DNA of 64,000 bases from Myxococcales bacterium (GTDB taxonomy: Bacteria; Myxococcota_A; Polyangia; Polyangiales; JADJMO01). A program made the translations under genes and the position numbers. The DNA is taken from the NCBI GenBank assembly GCA_016709545.1, contig JADJMO010000003.1:372001-436000 (forward strand). Reading direction: 5' to 3'. Below are positions 40,418 through 48,881 of the stretch, in pieces (position 1 is the stretch's first letter; each line of letters starts with the position of its first letter). The notes below the pieces were generated by a model. The model worked only from the letters and a program-made list of their open reading frames with translations, was not told the origin of the DNA and made no database searches.

Positions 40418-40433
40418 GTCCCAGCGCTGGGAC
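40418..40433. promoter_or_regulatory. perfect 16-bp palindrome in a divergent promoter region
   Basis: GTCCCAGCGCTGGGAC is a perfect palindrome in the 92-base gap between the minus-strand YhhN unit and the plus-strand luciferase-like gene. Its central position suits an operator for a dimeric regulator that controls one or both genes. No regulator gene is adjacent. Confidence 0.5.
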
Positions 40434-40479
40434 CCCGACCGCGTCGAGCGCTCCGTCCCGGTGCGCGCTACCGTCGACC

Positions 40480-41466
40480 GTGGTCCCGCTCTCCATCCTC
40501 GATCTGGTCCCCGTCACCGAAGGCTCGACGCCGCGGGAGGCCCTGCAGCGCAGCCTCGACCTCGCGCAGCTCGCCGAGCGACTGGGCTACCGCCGCTACT
40601 GGGTCGCCGAGCACCACAACATGGTCGGGATCGCGAGCGCGGCCACGTCGGTGGTGATCGGTCACCTCGCCGCCGGCACCAGGACGATCCGCGTGGGGGC
40701 AGGGGGGATCATGCTCCCGAACCACTCGCCGCTCGTGATCGCCGAGCAGTTCGGCACGCTCGAGTCGCTGTTCCCTGGCCGCATCGACCTCGGACTCGGT
40801 CGCGCGCCGGGCACCGATCCGCTGACGACGAGGGCGCTGCGCACCAACCCGGCGGCCGCCGACTCGTTCCCGGACGACGTCCAGGAGCTGCAGGCGTTGC
40901 TCGCCGAAGTGGAGGAGGGGCAGGTCATCCAGGCGGTGCCCGGGGCGGGTCTCCACGTGCCGCTGTGGATCCTCGGCTCGAGCCTCTTCGGGGCGCAGCT
41001 CGCGGCCGCCCTCGGCCTGCCGTTCGCGTTCGCCTCGCACTTCGCGCCCGCCTCGCTCGACGAGGCGCTGCGGCTCTATCGCGCGCGCTTCCAGCCGTCG
41101 GAGCAGCTCGCGAAGCCGTACGCGATGGCGGGGGTGAACGTGGTGGTGGCCGACACCGACGCCGAGGCGCGACGCCTCTTCACGACGGTGCAGCAGGCGT
41201 TCACGAACCTGCAGCGTGGCACCCGCGGCCTCGGCAAGCCGCCGATCGACGACATCGACCAGTACTGGACGCCGGCCGAGGCGCTGGGCGCTTCGCGCAT
41301 GCTCACCCACTCGATGGTGGGCGCGCCGGACACGGTCCGAGACGGCCTCGAGCGCTTCGTCGCCCACACCGGCGTCGACGAGCTGATCACGGTCTCGATG
41401 ATCTACGATCACGCCGCGCGACGACGCTCCTGCGAGCTGCTCGCGGCGTGCTCCACCGGGCCGTGA
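40480..41466 (+). CDS. LLM-class flavin-dependent oxidoreductase
   Basis: 328 residues from a GTG at 40480 (VVPLSILDLVPV). Luciferase-like monooxygenase signs are the N-terminal strand, LAERLGYRRYWVAEHHN, TIRVGAGGIMLPNHSPLVIAEQFGTLESLFPGRIDLGLGR and PLWILGSS. This is the single-component subgroup close to Bacillus YtmO-type proteins; FMN or F420 use cannot be decided. An ATG further upstream would add a Pro/Ser/Arg-rich stretch and is rejected. The gene is divergent from the YhhN unit with a palindrome between them. Confidence 0.87.
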   Translation: MVPLSILDLVPVTEGSTPREALQRSLDLAQLAERLGYRRYWVAEHHNMVGIASAATSVVIGHLAAGTRTIRVGAGGIMLPNHSPLVIAEQFGTLESLFPGRIDLGLGRAPGTDPLTTRALRTNPAAADSFPDDVQELQALLAEVEEGQVIQAVPGAGLHVPLWILGSSLFGAQLAAALGLPFAFASHFAPASLDEALRLYRARFQPSEQLAKPYAMAGVNVVVADTDAEARRLFTTVQQAFTNLQRGTRGLGKPPIDDIDQYWTPAEALGASRMLTHSMVGAPDTVRDGLERFVAHTGVDELITVSMIYDHAARRRSCELLAACSTGP

Positions 41467-41475
41467 GCCGCGCGC

Positions 41476-43545
41476 TCAGCAGGCCTGCTCGAGCTCGGCG
41501 ACGAAGGCCGCGCAGTCCGAAGGACGGTCCTCTCGCCGCTTGGCCATCCCGCGCAAGAGCGCGGCGGCGAGTCCCGCGGGCATGTCGACGAACGTGCGCG
41601 GATCGGGCGGTGGGTCGCGGAGCTGGGCGAGCGACAGGCCGAGCGGTTCGCTCTCGAGCTCGGCGAACGGACGCCGGCCGGTGAGCATCTCATAGGCGGT
41701 GACGGCGAGCGCGTAGACGTCCGTGCGCCCGTCCACCTCCGCGCCGCGGATCTGCTCGGGGGGCGCGTAGGCCAGCGTGCACACGACGTCGCCCTCGCGG
41801 GGCCTGCCGTCGATGCGCAGCGCGGCGCCGAAGTCGAGGAGCATCGCGCGGCGCTCCGCGAGCAGGATGTTCGAGGGCTTCACGTCGCGGTGGACGACCT
41901 TCCGCGCGTGCAGCGCGTCGAGCGCGGAGGCGACGTCGCGGAGGACCGGCAAGGTTTCGCCGATCGGCATCGCACCCTCGGCGATGCGCGTGGAGAGATC
42001 GCGCCCGGCCACGTGGCTCATCGCCAGGTAGTTCTCCCCACGGGCCAGGAACGGGACGATGTTGGGGTGGTCCATCTGCTCGAGGATCTCGGCCTCGAGG
42101 TGGAAGCGGGCGCGCATGTCGGGTTCGTTCGCGACCTCGGGGGACATCACCTTGAGCACGACCGCCGAGCCGAACTCGGGGTGAGAGGCCGCGTAGACCG
42201 CGCCCATCCCTCCGCGGCCGAGGAGCGAGAGGCTCGCGAAGGAAGCGAAGGTGTCGCCCTGCACGGGGAGTGGAGCGATCGCGGAGGCGCGCCGCGCAAG
42301 GGCCTCGTAGTCGACGCCGATGCCCCAGAAGTGGCGGTCGAGGAACGCGCGCGTCCTTCTCCGGACGGGAGCGAACGCGAAGACGACGAACAGCCCACCG
42401 GCGACCGCGCCGAACGCGTCTCCGACGCCGAAGAAGGCCAAGAGGACGCCGCGCACCGCGAAGAACGCCACCCCGAAGGCGCCCGCGAGGAACGCGGTCA
42501 GCACGCCGTAGACGAGGCTGCGGCCGATGATCCGGTCGACGTCCCAGAGCCGGTACTCGGCGGCCGAGAAGGCCATCGCGGTGAGGGGGACGATGTTGGC
42601 GGCGAAGAAGCAGGCCTCCTCGAGGATGCGGAGGAAGGGGAAGCTCGGTCGCGCCGGATCGAGCAGGGGCGGGATGAGCGCCAGGGTCACCGCCTCGATG
42701 ACGAGGAACAGGCCGGCGCCGTAGGCCATCCAGAGGATCTGGTGGCGCTGGCGGATCGTCGCGTGGTTCCGGTAGCGATGACGCGGGAAGGCGAGGGCGG
42801 CGCCGGCGGTCGCCATCCCGACGAGCGCGATCGGGTTCGAGAAGCGATGCTCCCGGAACATGACGCCGGCCACCGCCAGGAACGGCAGCGCGCCGAACGC
42901 ACAGTAGACGAGCGCCCAGCGCGGAACGGGTCGGCCGCTCGGGTAGGTGGCGAGCACGAGCAAGGAGACGACGGGAGCGAGCGCGTAGAGGGCCACCGCG
43001 ACGAGGCGGAACGGCAGGGCCGGTGCGTGCGATGGCAGGGTGGTGAGGGTCGCGACCGTGGCGCTGTTCGTGCCCATGAGCAGCATCACCAGCACCACGA
43101 GCTGCAGCATGGGATCGGCCGGTCTTCGCCGCGCGAGCAGCAGGCCCGCTGTCGTCAAGACCAGCGACTCCACGAGAGGTCGAAGATACTGGGCGTGCGG
43201 TGAGCTCAGCGCCGCCGTGAGCCGGGCGAGCGATCCCGCGCCGCGCGGCGGGACGACCACGCGATGGAACAACGTGGTCGGTGGTGGATCGGTGGCGAAG
43301 ACGAACGTGACGGCGTAATGCGCGAGGAAGATCGCGGCCACGACGGCGACCACGTGGACGAAGACGTGGAGCCAGTGCGCCTTGGGTGCGCGCGCGTCGG
43401 CTGGGGGAGGCGCGCCCGCTGGCTCTGTCGGAGCATCGAGCGAGTGTCGGCGGACGGGTGTGACGGCCGTGCCGTTCGTACTCACGGGCCGGAGCGTAGG
43501 CTCCCCCTCGAAGCGCGGGTACAGCTCGAGCTTCGTCCCGTTCAT
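41476..43545 (-). CDS. membrane Ser/Thr protein kinase with an N-terminal multi-span sensor
   Basis: 689 residues. Residues about 55-415 hold some ten hydrophobic segments, including YPSGRPVPRWA, IGRSLVYGVLTAFLAG and RRRTRAFLDRHFWGIGVDYEALARR; this layout is familiar from membrane sensor histidine kinases of Actinobacteria rather than from Ser/Thr kinases. The kinase domain (about 440-680) is intact: LGRGGMGAVYAA, Lys in VVLKVM, VHRDVKPSNILL, LLDFGAAL and YAPPEQIRG. The kinase is C-terminal to the membrane part, the reverse of PknB-type receptors. It is last in a row of minus-strand kinase-related genes after a 57-base gap. Confidence 0.9.
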   Translation of the reverse strand: MNGTKLELYPRFEGEPTLRPVSTNGTAVTPVRRHSLDAPTEPAGAPPPADARAPKAHWLHVFVHVVAVVAAIFLAHYAVTFVFATDPPPTTLFHRVVVPPRGAGSLARLTAALSSPHAQYLRPLVESLVLTTAGLLLARRRPADPMLQLVVLVMLLMGTNSATVATLTTLPSHAPALPFRLVAVALYALAPVVSLLVLATYPSGRPVPRWALVYCAFGALPFLAVAGVMFREHRFSNPIALVGMATAGAALAFPRHRYRNHATIRQRHQILWMAYGAGLFLVIEAVTLALIPPLLDPARPSFPFLRILEEACFFAANIVPLTAMAFSAAEYRLWDVDRIIGRSLVYGVLTAFLAGAFGVAFFAVRGVLLAFFGVGDAFGAVAGGLFVVFAFAPVRRRTRAFLDRHFWGIGVDYEALARRASAIAPLPVQGDTFASFASLSLLGRGGMGAVYAASHPEFGSAVVLKVMSPEVANEPDMRARFHLEAEILEQMDHPNIVPFLARGENYLAMSHVAGRDLSTRIAEGAMPIGETLPVLRDVASALDALHARKVVHRDVKPSNILLAERRAMLLDFGAALRIDGRPREGDVVCTLAYAPPEQIRGAEVDGRTDVYALAVTAYEMLTGRRPFAELESEPLGLSLAQLRDPPPDPRTFVDMPAGLAAALLRGMAKRREDRPSDCAAFVAELEQAC

Positions 43546-43602
43546 CCGCAGGGCTCGCTGGCCGATTCGGCCACGATTCTCGGGCGTCCGTGCGGTCGAG
43601 GC

Positions 43603-44976
43603 TCAGCCCTTCTTCTTTGCTTTCTTCGCGGCAGCGAGCGACTGGCCGAGCGCGGGGTGCTCCGTGGCGAGCGTGGCGAGGTCTTTCTTCAGCGCCTTCA
43701 CGAAGCCGGGCTTCGGCGCCTGCGTGCCGAAGTCGGGCTCCGCCATCTTCTCGGCGATGGCGACGGCGAGGCGCGGCGTCGGGTACTCGGCGAGCAACGT
43801 CAGCGCGAACGCCGTCCCGACGTGGCCGTGCTCGAGCTGGCCGAGCAGCCGCTGTTCTCGCGCCTCGGGATCGAGCGCGTCGAGCTCTCGTTTCGTGAAG
43901 CCGGCGGGTCGCGGAGGCGCAGGCTCGGGCACCATGCGCGCCGCGAGCGCGCTCTCGCTCGGCCGCTCGGGCCGCACCTCGGGATGGCGCGCGAGGTAGA
44001 CCGGCGCGTGCCGCTCGAGGAACGGGTGCCCGCCGTGCTCGGTCAAGAGCCACGCCAGGCGCGGATCGGGGATCGTGCACGCGACCGCCGCGAACTTCCT
44101 CGCGTACGCGGCGTTCATGCGGCGCGGCTCCGCCATCGCGGCCGCGAAGAAGCGCACGAGGGCGTCGGCGAGCCCGGCGTCGGGCACGCGCCCACGCGCT
44201 CGGAGCACGTAGCCCGCGGCGAAGAACTGGAACGCCTCGGCGCCGCGCGAGAGGAGGTGCGCGAAGACCTCACCGCTCCTCAGCACCGAGAAGAGCTCGG
44301 TCGGCCATGGATGCCGGTAGCTCAGCGCCTCCGCGTCCGCCCGCGCGATGGCATCCCTCGCGATCTCCTCGTCGTCGAGCAGGAGCGCGAGCGCCGCGGC
44401 GGCCTCGGGGGTCGAGGTGTGCGCGAGCGGCGCGACCTTCGCCGAGAGCTCCGCGCGCGCGGCGGGCTCGAGCGCCTGCACCTTCGGCGCGAGCGCGACG
44501 AGGACGCCGTGGAGGTAGGCGCCGGTCGTGCCCGGCAAGAGCACCGCCTCGTTGCGCAAGACGTCGTCGCGCGTCGCCGGGATGCGGAGCACGGTGGCGA
44601 TGGCGTGGTCCAGGCCGCCCTCCTCGACCCACCGCCCGTAGAAGTCGGCCCAGCAAGGCGCGCCGGGCACGTTGGCCGACCCGGCGACCGCGAAGAACGC
44701 CGCCTGCTCGTCGGGCTGGCGGGCGCCGCGCGGCATCCCCGCGTCGACGTAGGCCTTGGCCTGACCGAAGAGCGCGCGACCCTGCTCGCTCGCCAGCGGG
44801 AGCGACGCCTCGAACACCGGCGCCCGCGCCGCCCACCCCGTGCGCACCCGCGCCTCGGCGAGGGCGGGATCGAGCGTCACGCTCGTCGCGGGATGAGCCC
44901 AGGCGTTCGCGATCTGCGCGAGCTCGCGGTCGAGCGGGTCCTTCTTGGCCTTCGACGGTGGCTTCGCCCTCGCCAC
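43603..44976 (-). CDS. hypothetical protein in the kinase operon
   Basis: 457 residues from a GTG at 44976, two bases after the stop of the TPR/PEGA gene, so translation is probably coupled. It is largely helical (AFFAVAGSANVPGAPCWADFYGRW, EDALSYRHPWP-like segments) and ends in a Lys-rich AAAKKAKKKG. No signal peptide, membrane segment or known motif is visible. Its position suggests a partner or substrate of the neighbouring kinase. Confidence 0.62.
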   Translation of the reverse strand: MARAKPPSKAKKDPLDRELAQIANAWAHPATSVTLDPALAEARVRTGWAARAPVFEASLPLASEQGRALFGQAKAYVDAGMPRGARQPDEQAAFFAVAGSANVPGAPCWADFYGRWVEEGGLDHAIATVLRIPATRDDVLRNEAVLLPGTTGAYLHGVLVALAPKVQALEPAARAELSAKVAPLAHTSTPEAAAALALLLDDEEIARDAIARADAEALSYRHPWPTELFSVLRSGEVFAHLLSRGAEAFQFFAAGYVLRARGRVPDAGLADALVRFFAAAMAEPRRMNAAYARKFAAVACTIPDPRLAWLLTEHGGHPFLERHAPVYLARHPEVRPERPSESALAARMVPEPAPPRPAGFTKRELDALDPEAREQRLLGQLEHGHVGTAFALTLLAEYPTPRLAVAIAEKMAEPDFGTQAPKPGFVKALKKDLATLATEHPALGQSLAAAKKAKKKG

Positions 44977-44978
44977 GC

Positions 44979-45953
44979 TCAGAACCGCCCGAAGGCGACG
45001 ATGCCGCCCACCGTCGGTGCGAGGTGCACGCCGACGTGGCTCGGCTCGGACCGACCGACCACGAGCCAGACGAGCCCACCCGCGGTCAGCACCGCGCCGC
45101 CGATCAAGGCGATGTTGCCGTAGAGCGTGAAGCGCTTGCCGTCGTCGTATCGAGGCTCGAGCGAAGGAGGGCACGGACGCGCCGCGCCGCACGCGGCCTC
45201 GACCTCCTGACCGATCGCGCGGCCGTGCAGAGCGAGCCCCACGCCTGCACCGAACGCCACGACGCCGACGCCGGTCAGGATGAAGGGAGCCACACGGGTC
45301 GAGCCAGGCTCCGCGGGAGGCGGGGGTGGCTCCGGCTTCGGCGGTGGGGGCGCGCCGCCGGCGACGGGCTCCAGCTCGAAGGCGACCTTCGTGGGCGGCG
45401 CCTGCTCCGCGAGGGTCAGCTTCTTTCGCTGCGTGACGTATCCCTTGGCCGAGACCTCGAGCGTGTGGGGGCCGGGATCGAGAGGGATCGGCGCGTCGAG
45501 CAGCGCGGCGCTGATCGGCGACCCGTCGACGGACAGCGAGGCCTTCACGTTCACGCTGACCACGAGGCGTGGGATCCGCGCGTCGAGGTCTGCGACGTGC
45601 TTGGCCGCCGACTTGTGGATGGTCGCGGACTCGGGCTTCGGGTCCGCGGCCGTCTCGGCCTCGGCCTTCTGGAACTCGCCCCAGGCCTCGACGAGGCTGC
45701 CGAGCTTCTCGAGGCAGAGCCCGAGGTGGAAGCGCACCGCGGCGCTCATGCGCACCGCTCCGACCTTGCGGAAGGTGTCGAGCGCGGCCTTCCACTCGCC
45801 CTTGCCCTCGAGCTCGAGGCCCTGCTTGAACAGCTCGCGCGCCGCGGCGAGCTCGGGAGAGTTGGGCTCCGCGGCGAGGGGCGCGTTCGCGCCGACGAGC
45901 GACGCGACGAGCAACCCGGCGACCGCGCGACGCAGCCAGCGCCTCCCACCCAT
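44979..45953 (-). CDS. TPR and PEGA domain exported membrane protein
   Basis: 324 residues. A signal peptide (VAGLLVASLVGANAPLAA) is followed by TPR-like helices (AARELFKQGLELEGKGEWKAAL), then a PEGA-type beta domain (PRLVVSVNVKASLSVDGSP ... PGPHTLEVSAKGY). A Pro-rich linker and two membrane segments near the end (VAPFILTGVGVVAFGAG and ALIGGAVLTAGGLVWLV) follow. This TPR-PEGA design is common next to Ser/Thr kinases in myxobacteria. It starts 15 bases after the kinase stop in the same unit. Confidence 0.82.
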   Translation of the reverse strand: MGGRRWLRRAVAGLLVASLVGANAPLAAEPNSPELAAARELFKQGLELEGKGEWKAALDTFRKVGAVRMSAAVRFHLGLCLEKLGSLVEAWGEFQKAEAETAADPKPESATIHKSAAKHVADLDARIPRLVVSVNVKASLSVDGSPISAALLDAPIPLDPGPHTLEVSAKGYVTQRKKLTLAEQAPPTKVAFELEPVAGGAPPPPKPEPPPPPAEPGSTRVAPFILTGVGVVAFGAGVGLALHGRAIGQEVEAACGAARPCPPSLEPRYDDGKRFTLYGNIALIGGAVLTAGGLVWLVVGRSEPSHVGVHLAPTVGGIVAFGRF

Positions 45954-45968
45954 GCGTCGATCGTACCC

Positions 45969-47405
45969 TCAGAATCCCGCTCCGGTCACGCCCTCGTGGA
46001 CGGGCGCCGGCGTCGACGGCTTGGGAGGTTTGTCGGGCTTGGCGGCGGCCTTGGGCGGTCCGGCCTTGGGTGGCGCGCTGCTCGAAGGCGCCGTGGAGGC
46101 GGACGCTACCGGCACGGCCGTCTCGGGCACGGCGAGCTCCTTCGCCTTCTCCGTGGTCGCCGTGGCGCTCACGGTCGCCTTCGGCCCCTCGCTCGCCGCG
46201 TCGACCACCACACCCGATCCGCGCGTCGCGAAGAAGACGAGGACGCCGACCAGCGTGCCCACGCCGGCGATGGCCACGGGGATCACCCAGCGCGCGCGGC
46301 GCTCGGGCGTGAGCGTGGTCGTCGGCGAAAGGGTGGGCTGGGGCGTGGGCTGCGGCGTCGGCTCGCCCGTCCGGCCGGCGTAGACGTGGGTGCGCGCCCG
46401 ATCGTCGACGTCGACCTCGGTGGCGGCGAGGGTCTCGCCGGCGATGGTCTGGGCCTCGTCGGGCATGAGTTCGACGGGCGCCTGCACCTCGGCGTCGAGG
46501 TCGAGCGTCGGCGCGTCGGGGTGGGCGCGCAGCACCTCCTCGATCGCCTCCGCGAAGGCCTGCGCCGTGGGGAAGCGCTGCTCCCGCTGCTTCTCGAGGC
46601 AGCGACCGACCAGGGCGAGCACGTCGGCCGGCAGGTCGGGCGCGCGCTCGGCGAGCGACGGCGGCGGGTCGCGCGCGATCATCATCATGAGCGCGTTGTA
46701 GTTGGGGGCCTTGAACGGCTGCACGCCCGCGAGGAAGCGATAGAGGATCACGCCGAGCGACCACACGTCGGAGCGGCGATCCACGTCGAGCTCGCCGGCG
46801 GCCTGTTCGGGGCTCATGTACGCGGGGGAGCCGACGACCGTGCCCGCGCTCGTCTGGCTCGCTTCTTCCGAGCGACCGACCAGCTTGGAGACCCCGAAAT
46901 CGAGGATCTTCGGCACCACCCGGCCTTCGAGCGAGCGATGCAGGAACAGGTTCGCCGGCTTGAGGTCGCGGTGGACGATGCGCTGCTGGTGGGCCACCTC
47001 GAGGGCCCGGGCGACGTCGGCGACGATCCGCAGCGCGGTGCCCCACGGGAGCACCTTCAGGCGCTTGAGCAGCACGTCGACCGGCTCACCCTCGAGCAAC
47101 TCCATCACAAGGTACGGCGTGCCGGCCCGCGGATCGCTGGCGTCGCCCTCGATGCGTCCGAGGTCGTACACCTCGACGATGCACCGGTGTCGCAGGCGGC
47201 CGGAGGCCTTGGCCTCCTGGAAGAAGCGCGTCAGCGCGGTGGGGTCGCGCGCCACCTGCGGCTGCATCAGCTTGAGCGCGAACTCGCGATCGGTCGACTC
47301 GTTCCGCGCCGAGAAGACGGTGCCCATGCCGCCCGCACCGATCGGTCGGAGCAGTCGATAGCGACCGCCGATCAGGTCGCCGGGGCCGAAGGGCAGGACG
47401 TCCAC
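45969..47405 (-). CDS. transmembrane Ser/Thr protein kinase
   Basis: 478 residues from a GTG at 47405. The N-terminal kinase domain has IGAGGMGTVFSA, Lys in FALKLM, VHRDLKPANLFL, ILDFGVSK and YMSPEQA. A Pro/Thr spacer leads to one membrane helix near residues 368-390 (WVIPVAIAGVGTLVGVLVFFA), then an Ala/Pro/Lys-rich extracytoplasmic tail without PASTA repeats. This is the classic receptor-kinase order. It heads the unit with the TPR/PEGA gene and the 457-residue protein and is divergent from the Cys-rich lipoprotein gene. Confidence 0.92.
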   Translation of the reverse strand: MDVLPFGPGDLIGGRYRLLRPIGAGGMGTVFSARNESTDREFALKLMQPQVARDPTALTRFFQEAKASGRLRHRCIVEVYDLGRIEGDASDPRAGTPYLVMELLEGEPVDVLLKRLKVLPWGTALRIVADVARALEVAHQQRIVHRDLKPANLFLHRSLEGRVVPKILDFGVSKLVGRSEEASQTSAGTVVGSPAYMSPEQAAGELDVDRRSDVWSLGVILYRFLAGVQPFKAPNYNALMMMIARDPPPSLAERAPDLPADVLALVGRCLEKQREQRFPTAQAFAEAIEEVLRAHPDAPTLDLDAEVQAPVELMPDEAQTIAGETLAATEVDVDDRARTHVYAGRTGEPTPQPTPQPTLSPTTTLTPERRARWVIPVAIAGVGTLVGVLVFFATRGSGVVVDAASEGPKATVSATATTEKAKELAVPETAVPVASASTAPSSSAPPKAGPPKAAAKPDKPPKPSTPAPVHEGVTGAGF

Positions 47406-47511
47406 GTGGCGATCAATGTAGCGGAATCGGCCTGGTTCGCCCTGCTTGCCGCGGATACGGCGGGGAGCGGGGCGGTGGGCGCTTGACGCGCTGCGCGAGA
47501 GGCCGCGCCCA

Positions 47512-48750
47512 GTGACGAGGCGCGCGTGCCCGTGTCACGATGGAGAGGTCTTGAGATCGCAGGGGTGGATCGCGCTGGGGCTCTTTGCGGCGTCGGCCGT
47601 CGGCTGTGGCTACCCGAGCCTCGAGTTCGGCGAGCCTGCCGACGGCTCGACCGGTGACGTCGCCCTCGACGCGAGCGACACGTCCGCCGATGGCGTCGAT
47701 GGTTGCGTCCCCAATGCGTGTGGGGGGTGCGGTCCGCTGACCGGGATCCCGGGCACCGCCTGCGCGTCTTCGTGCGGCGCGGGCTCCTGGGTGTGCCAGA
47801 CCAAGGACTCGGTCGGGTGCAAGCCCACCACCTCGGGCAACGCGTGTGGCGGGTGCGGGGCGCTGAGCGCGAAGCCGGGCGACGCGTGCACCTCCGCGTG
47901 CGGCGCGGGCACCTGGGTTTGCGCGGGGATCGACGCCGTGGCGTGCAAGAGCAGCACGGGCAACAACGAGTGTGGTGGCTGCAGCGCCCTCACCGGCAAG
48001 GTGGGCGACGCGTGCGGCTGCGGCGGCAAGCTCGCCTGTTCGGGCACCGACGCCCTCGTGTGCAGCGGCTCGTCCTCGCCCAACGCGTGCGGTGGGTGCG
48101 CGAAGCTGACCGCGCCTCCGGGCTCGCGCTGCGGCACCTGCAACGACGGCACGCTGATCTGCGACCGCAGGCCAGCGGGCAAGTGCACCGGCGCGACGCC
48201 CCGCGGCGCGGGCCGGCCCAAGTGCGGGGCCGCCTGCGTCTCGACGCAAGAGGATCCCAGGAACTGCGGTGGCTGCGGCACCTCGTGCGCGGCCATGGAG
48301 CACTGCGTGGCCGGCGCGTGCGCGTGCCGCCCCGGGCTCGTCCGCTGCGGCGGCGCGTGCGTGCCCAGCCGTGGCGACGCGGAGCACTGTGGCGCGACCG
48401 GTGGTGGCTGCGGCACCGTGTGCACCAATCTCTGCATGGAGAGCAGCGGGTGCGCGCCGTCGTTCGTCACCTCGTGCGGCGCGGGCGAGCTGACCTGCGC
48501 GAGCTCCACCGGGTCCGGCAAGTCGTGCCTCTGGGCGAAGAAGTGGCCGATGCACTGCGGGGCGTGCGGCGTCGCGTGCACGGTCGACCAGGTGTGCGCC
48601 GAGGGGAGCTGCCAGGGCTATCGCGTCGCGGTCGGCTGCACGACGTGCCCGTGCGCGACCTGTGGCGCCACCGAGAAGTGCTGCCCCGCGCCGACGGGGC
48701 ACACCTACGCGATCTGCGTGCAGGGCACGCAGTGCCCGTCGCTGATCTGA
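47512..48750 (+). CDS. Cys-rich repeat lipoprotein
   Basis: About 412 residues. The leader GWIALGLFAASAVGCGYPS has a good lipobox, followed by an Asp/Ser/Thr spacer. The mature part has four copies of a roughly 40-residue unit beginning NACGGCG or NECGGCS, then xLxxxPGxxC, followed by further Cys-rich segments (DPRNCGGCGTSCAAMEHC, CGACGVACTVDQVC). The final GATEKCCPAPTGHTYAICVQGTQC looks like a knot. About 60 Cys imply a tightly disulfide-bonded surface protein, a type abundant in myxobacteria. Start choice is uncertain: the GTG at 47512 or a TTG at 47551 with a purine-rich site just before it. Confidence 0.75.
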   Translation: MTRRACPCHDGEVLRSQGWIALGLFAASAVGCGYPSLEFGEPADGSTGDVALDASDTSADGVDGCVPNACGGCGPLTGIPGTACASSCGAGSWVCQTKDSVGCKPTTSGNACGGCGALSAKPGDACTSACGAGTWVCAGIDAVACKSSTGNNECGGCSALTGKVGDACGCGGKLACSGTDALVCSGSSSPNACGGCAKLTAPPGSRCGTCNDGTLICDRRPAGKCTGATPRGAGRPKCGAACVSTQEDPRNCGGCGTSCAAMEHCVAGACACRPGLVRCGGACVPSRGDAEHCGATGGGCGTVCTNLCMESSGCAPSFVTSCGAGELTCASSTGSGKSCLWAKKWPMHCGACGVACTVDQVCAEGSCQGYRVAVGCTTCPCATCGATEKCCPAPTGHTYAICVQGTQCPSLI

Positions 48751-48881
48751 GCGCCCCGTAGGCCTCGCGGGTTGACTCGTTTCGACACACCTCGAATGGA
48801 CGGTCGGGTCAGAACGATCCACGCCCGGGCCGTGGTCGACGGCGCCGACGCGTTGGCACACGTGGTGCGTACAAGCGCTGA

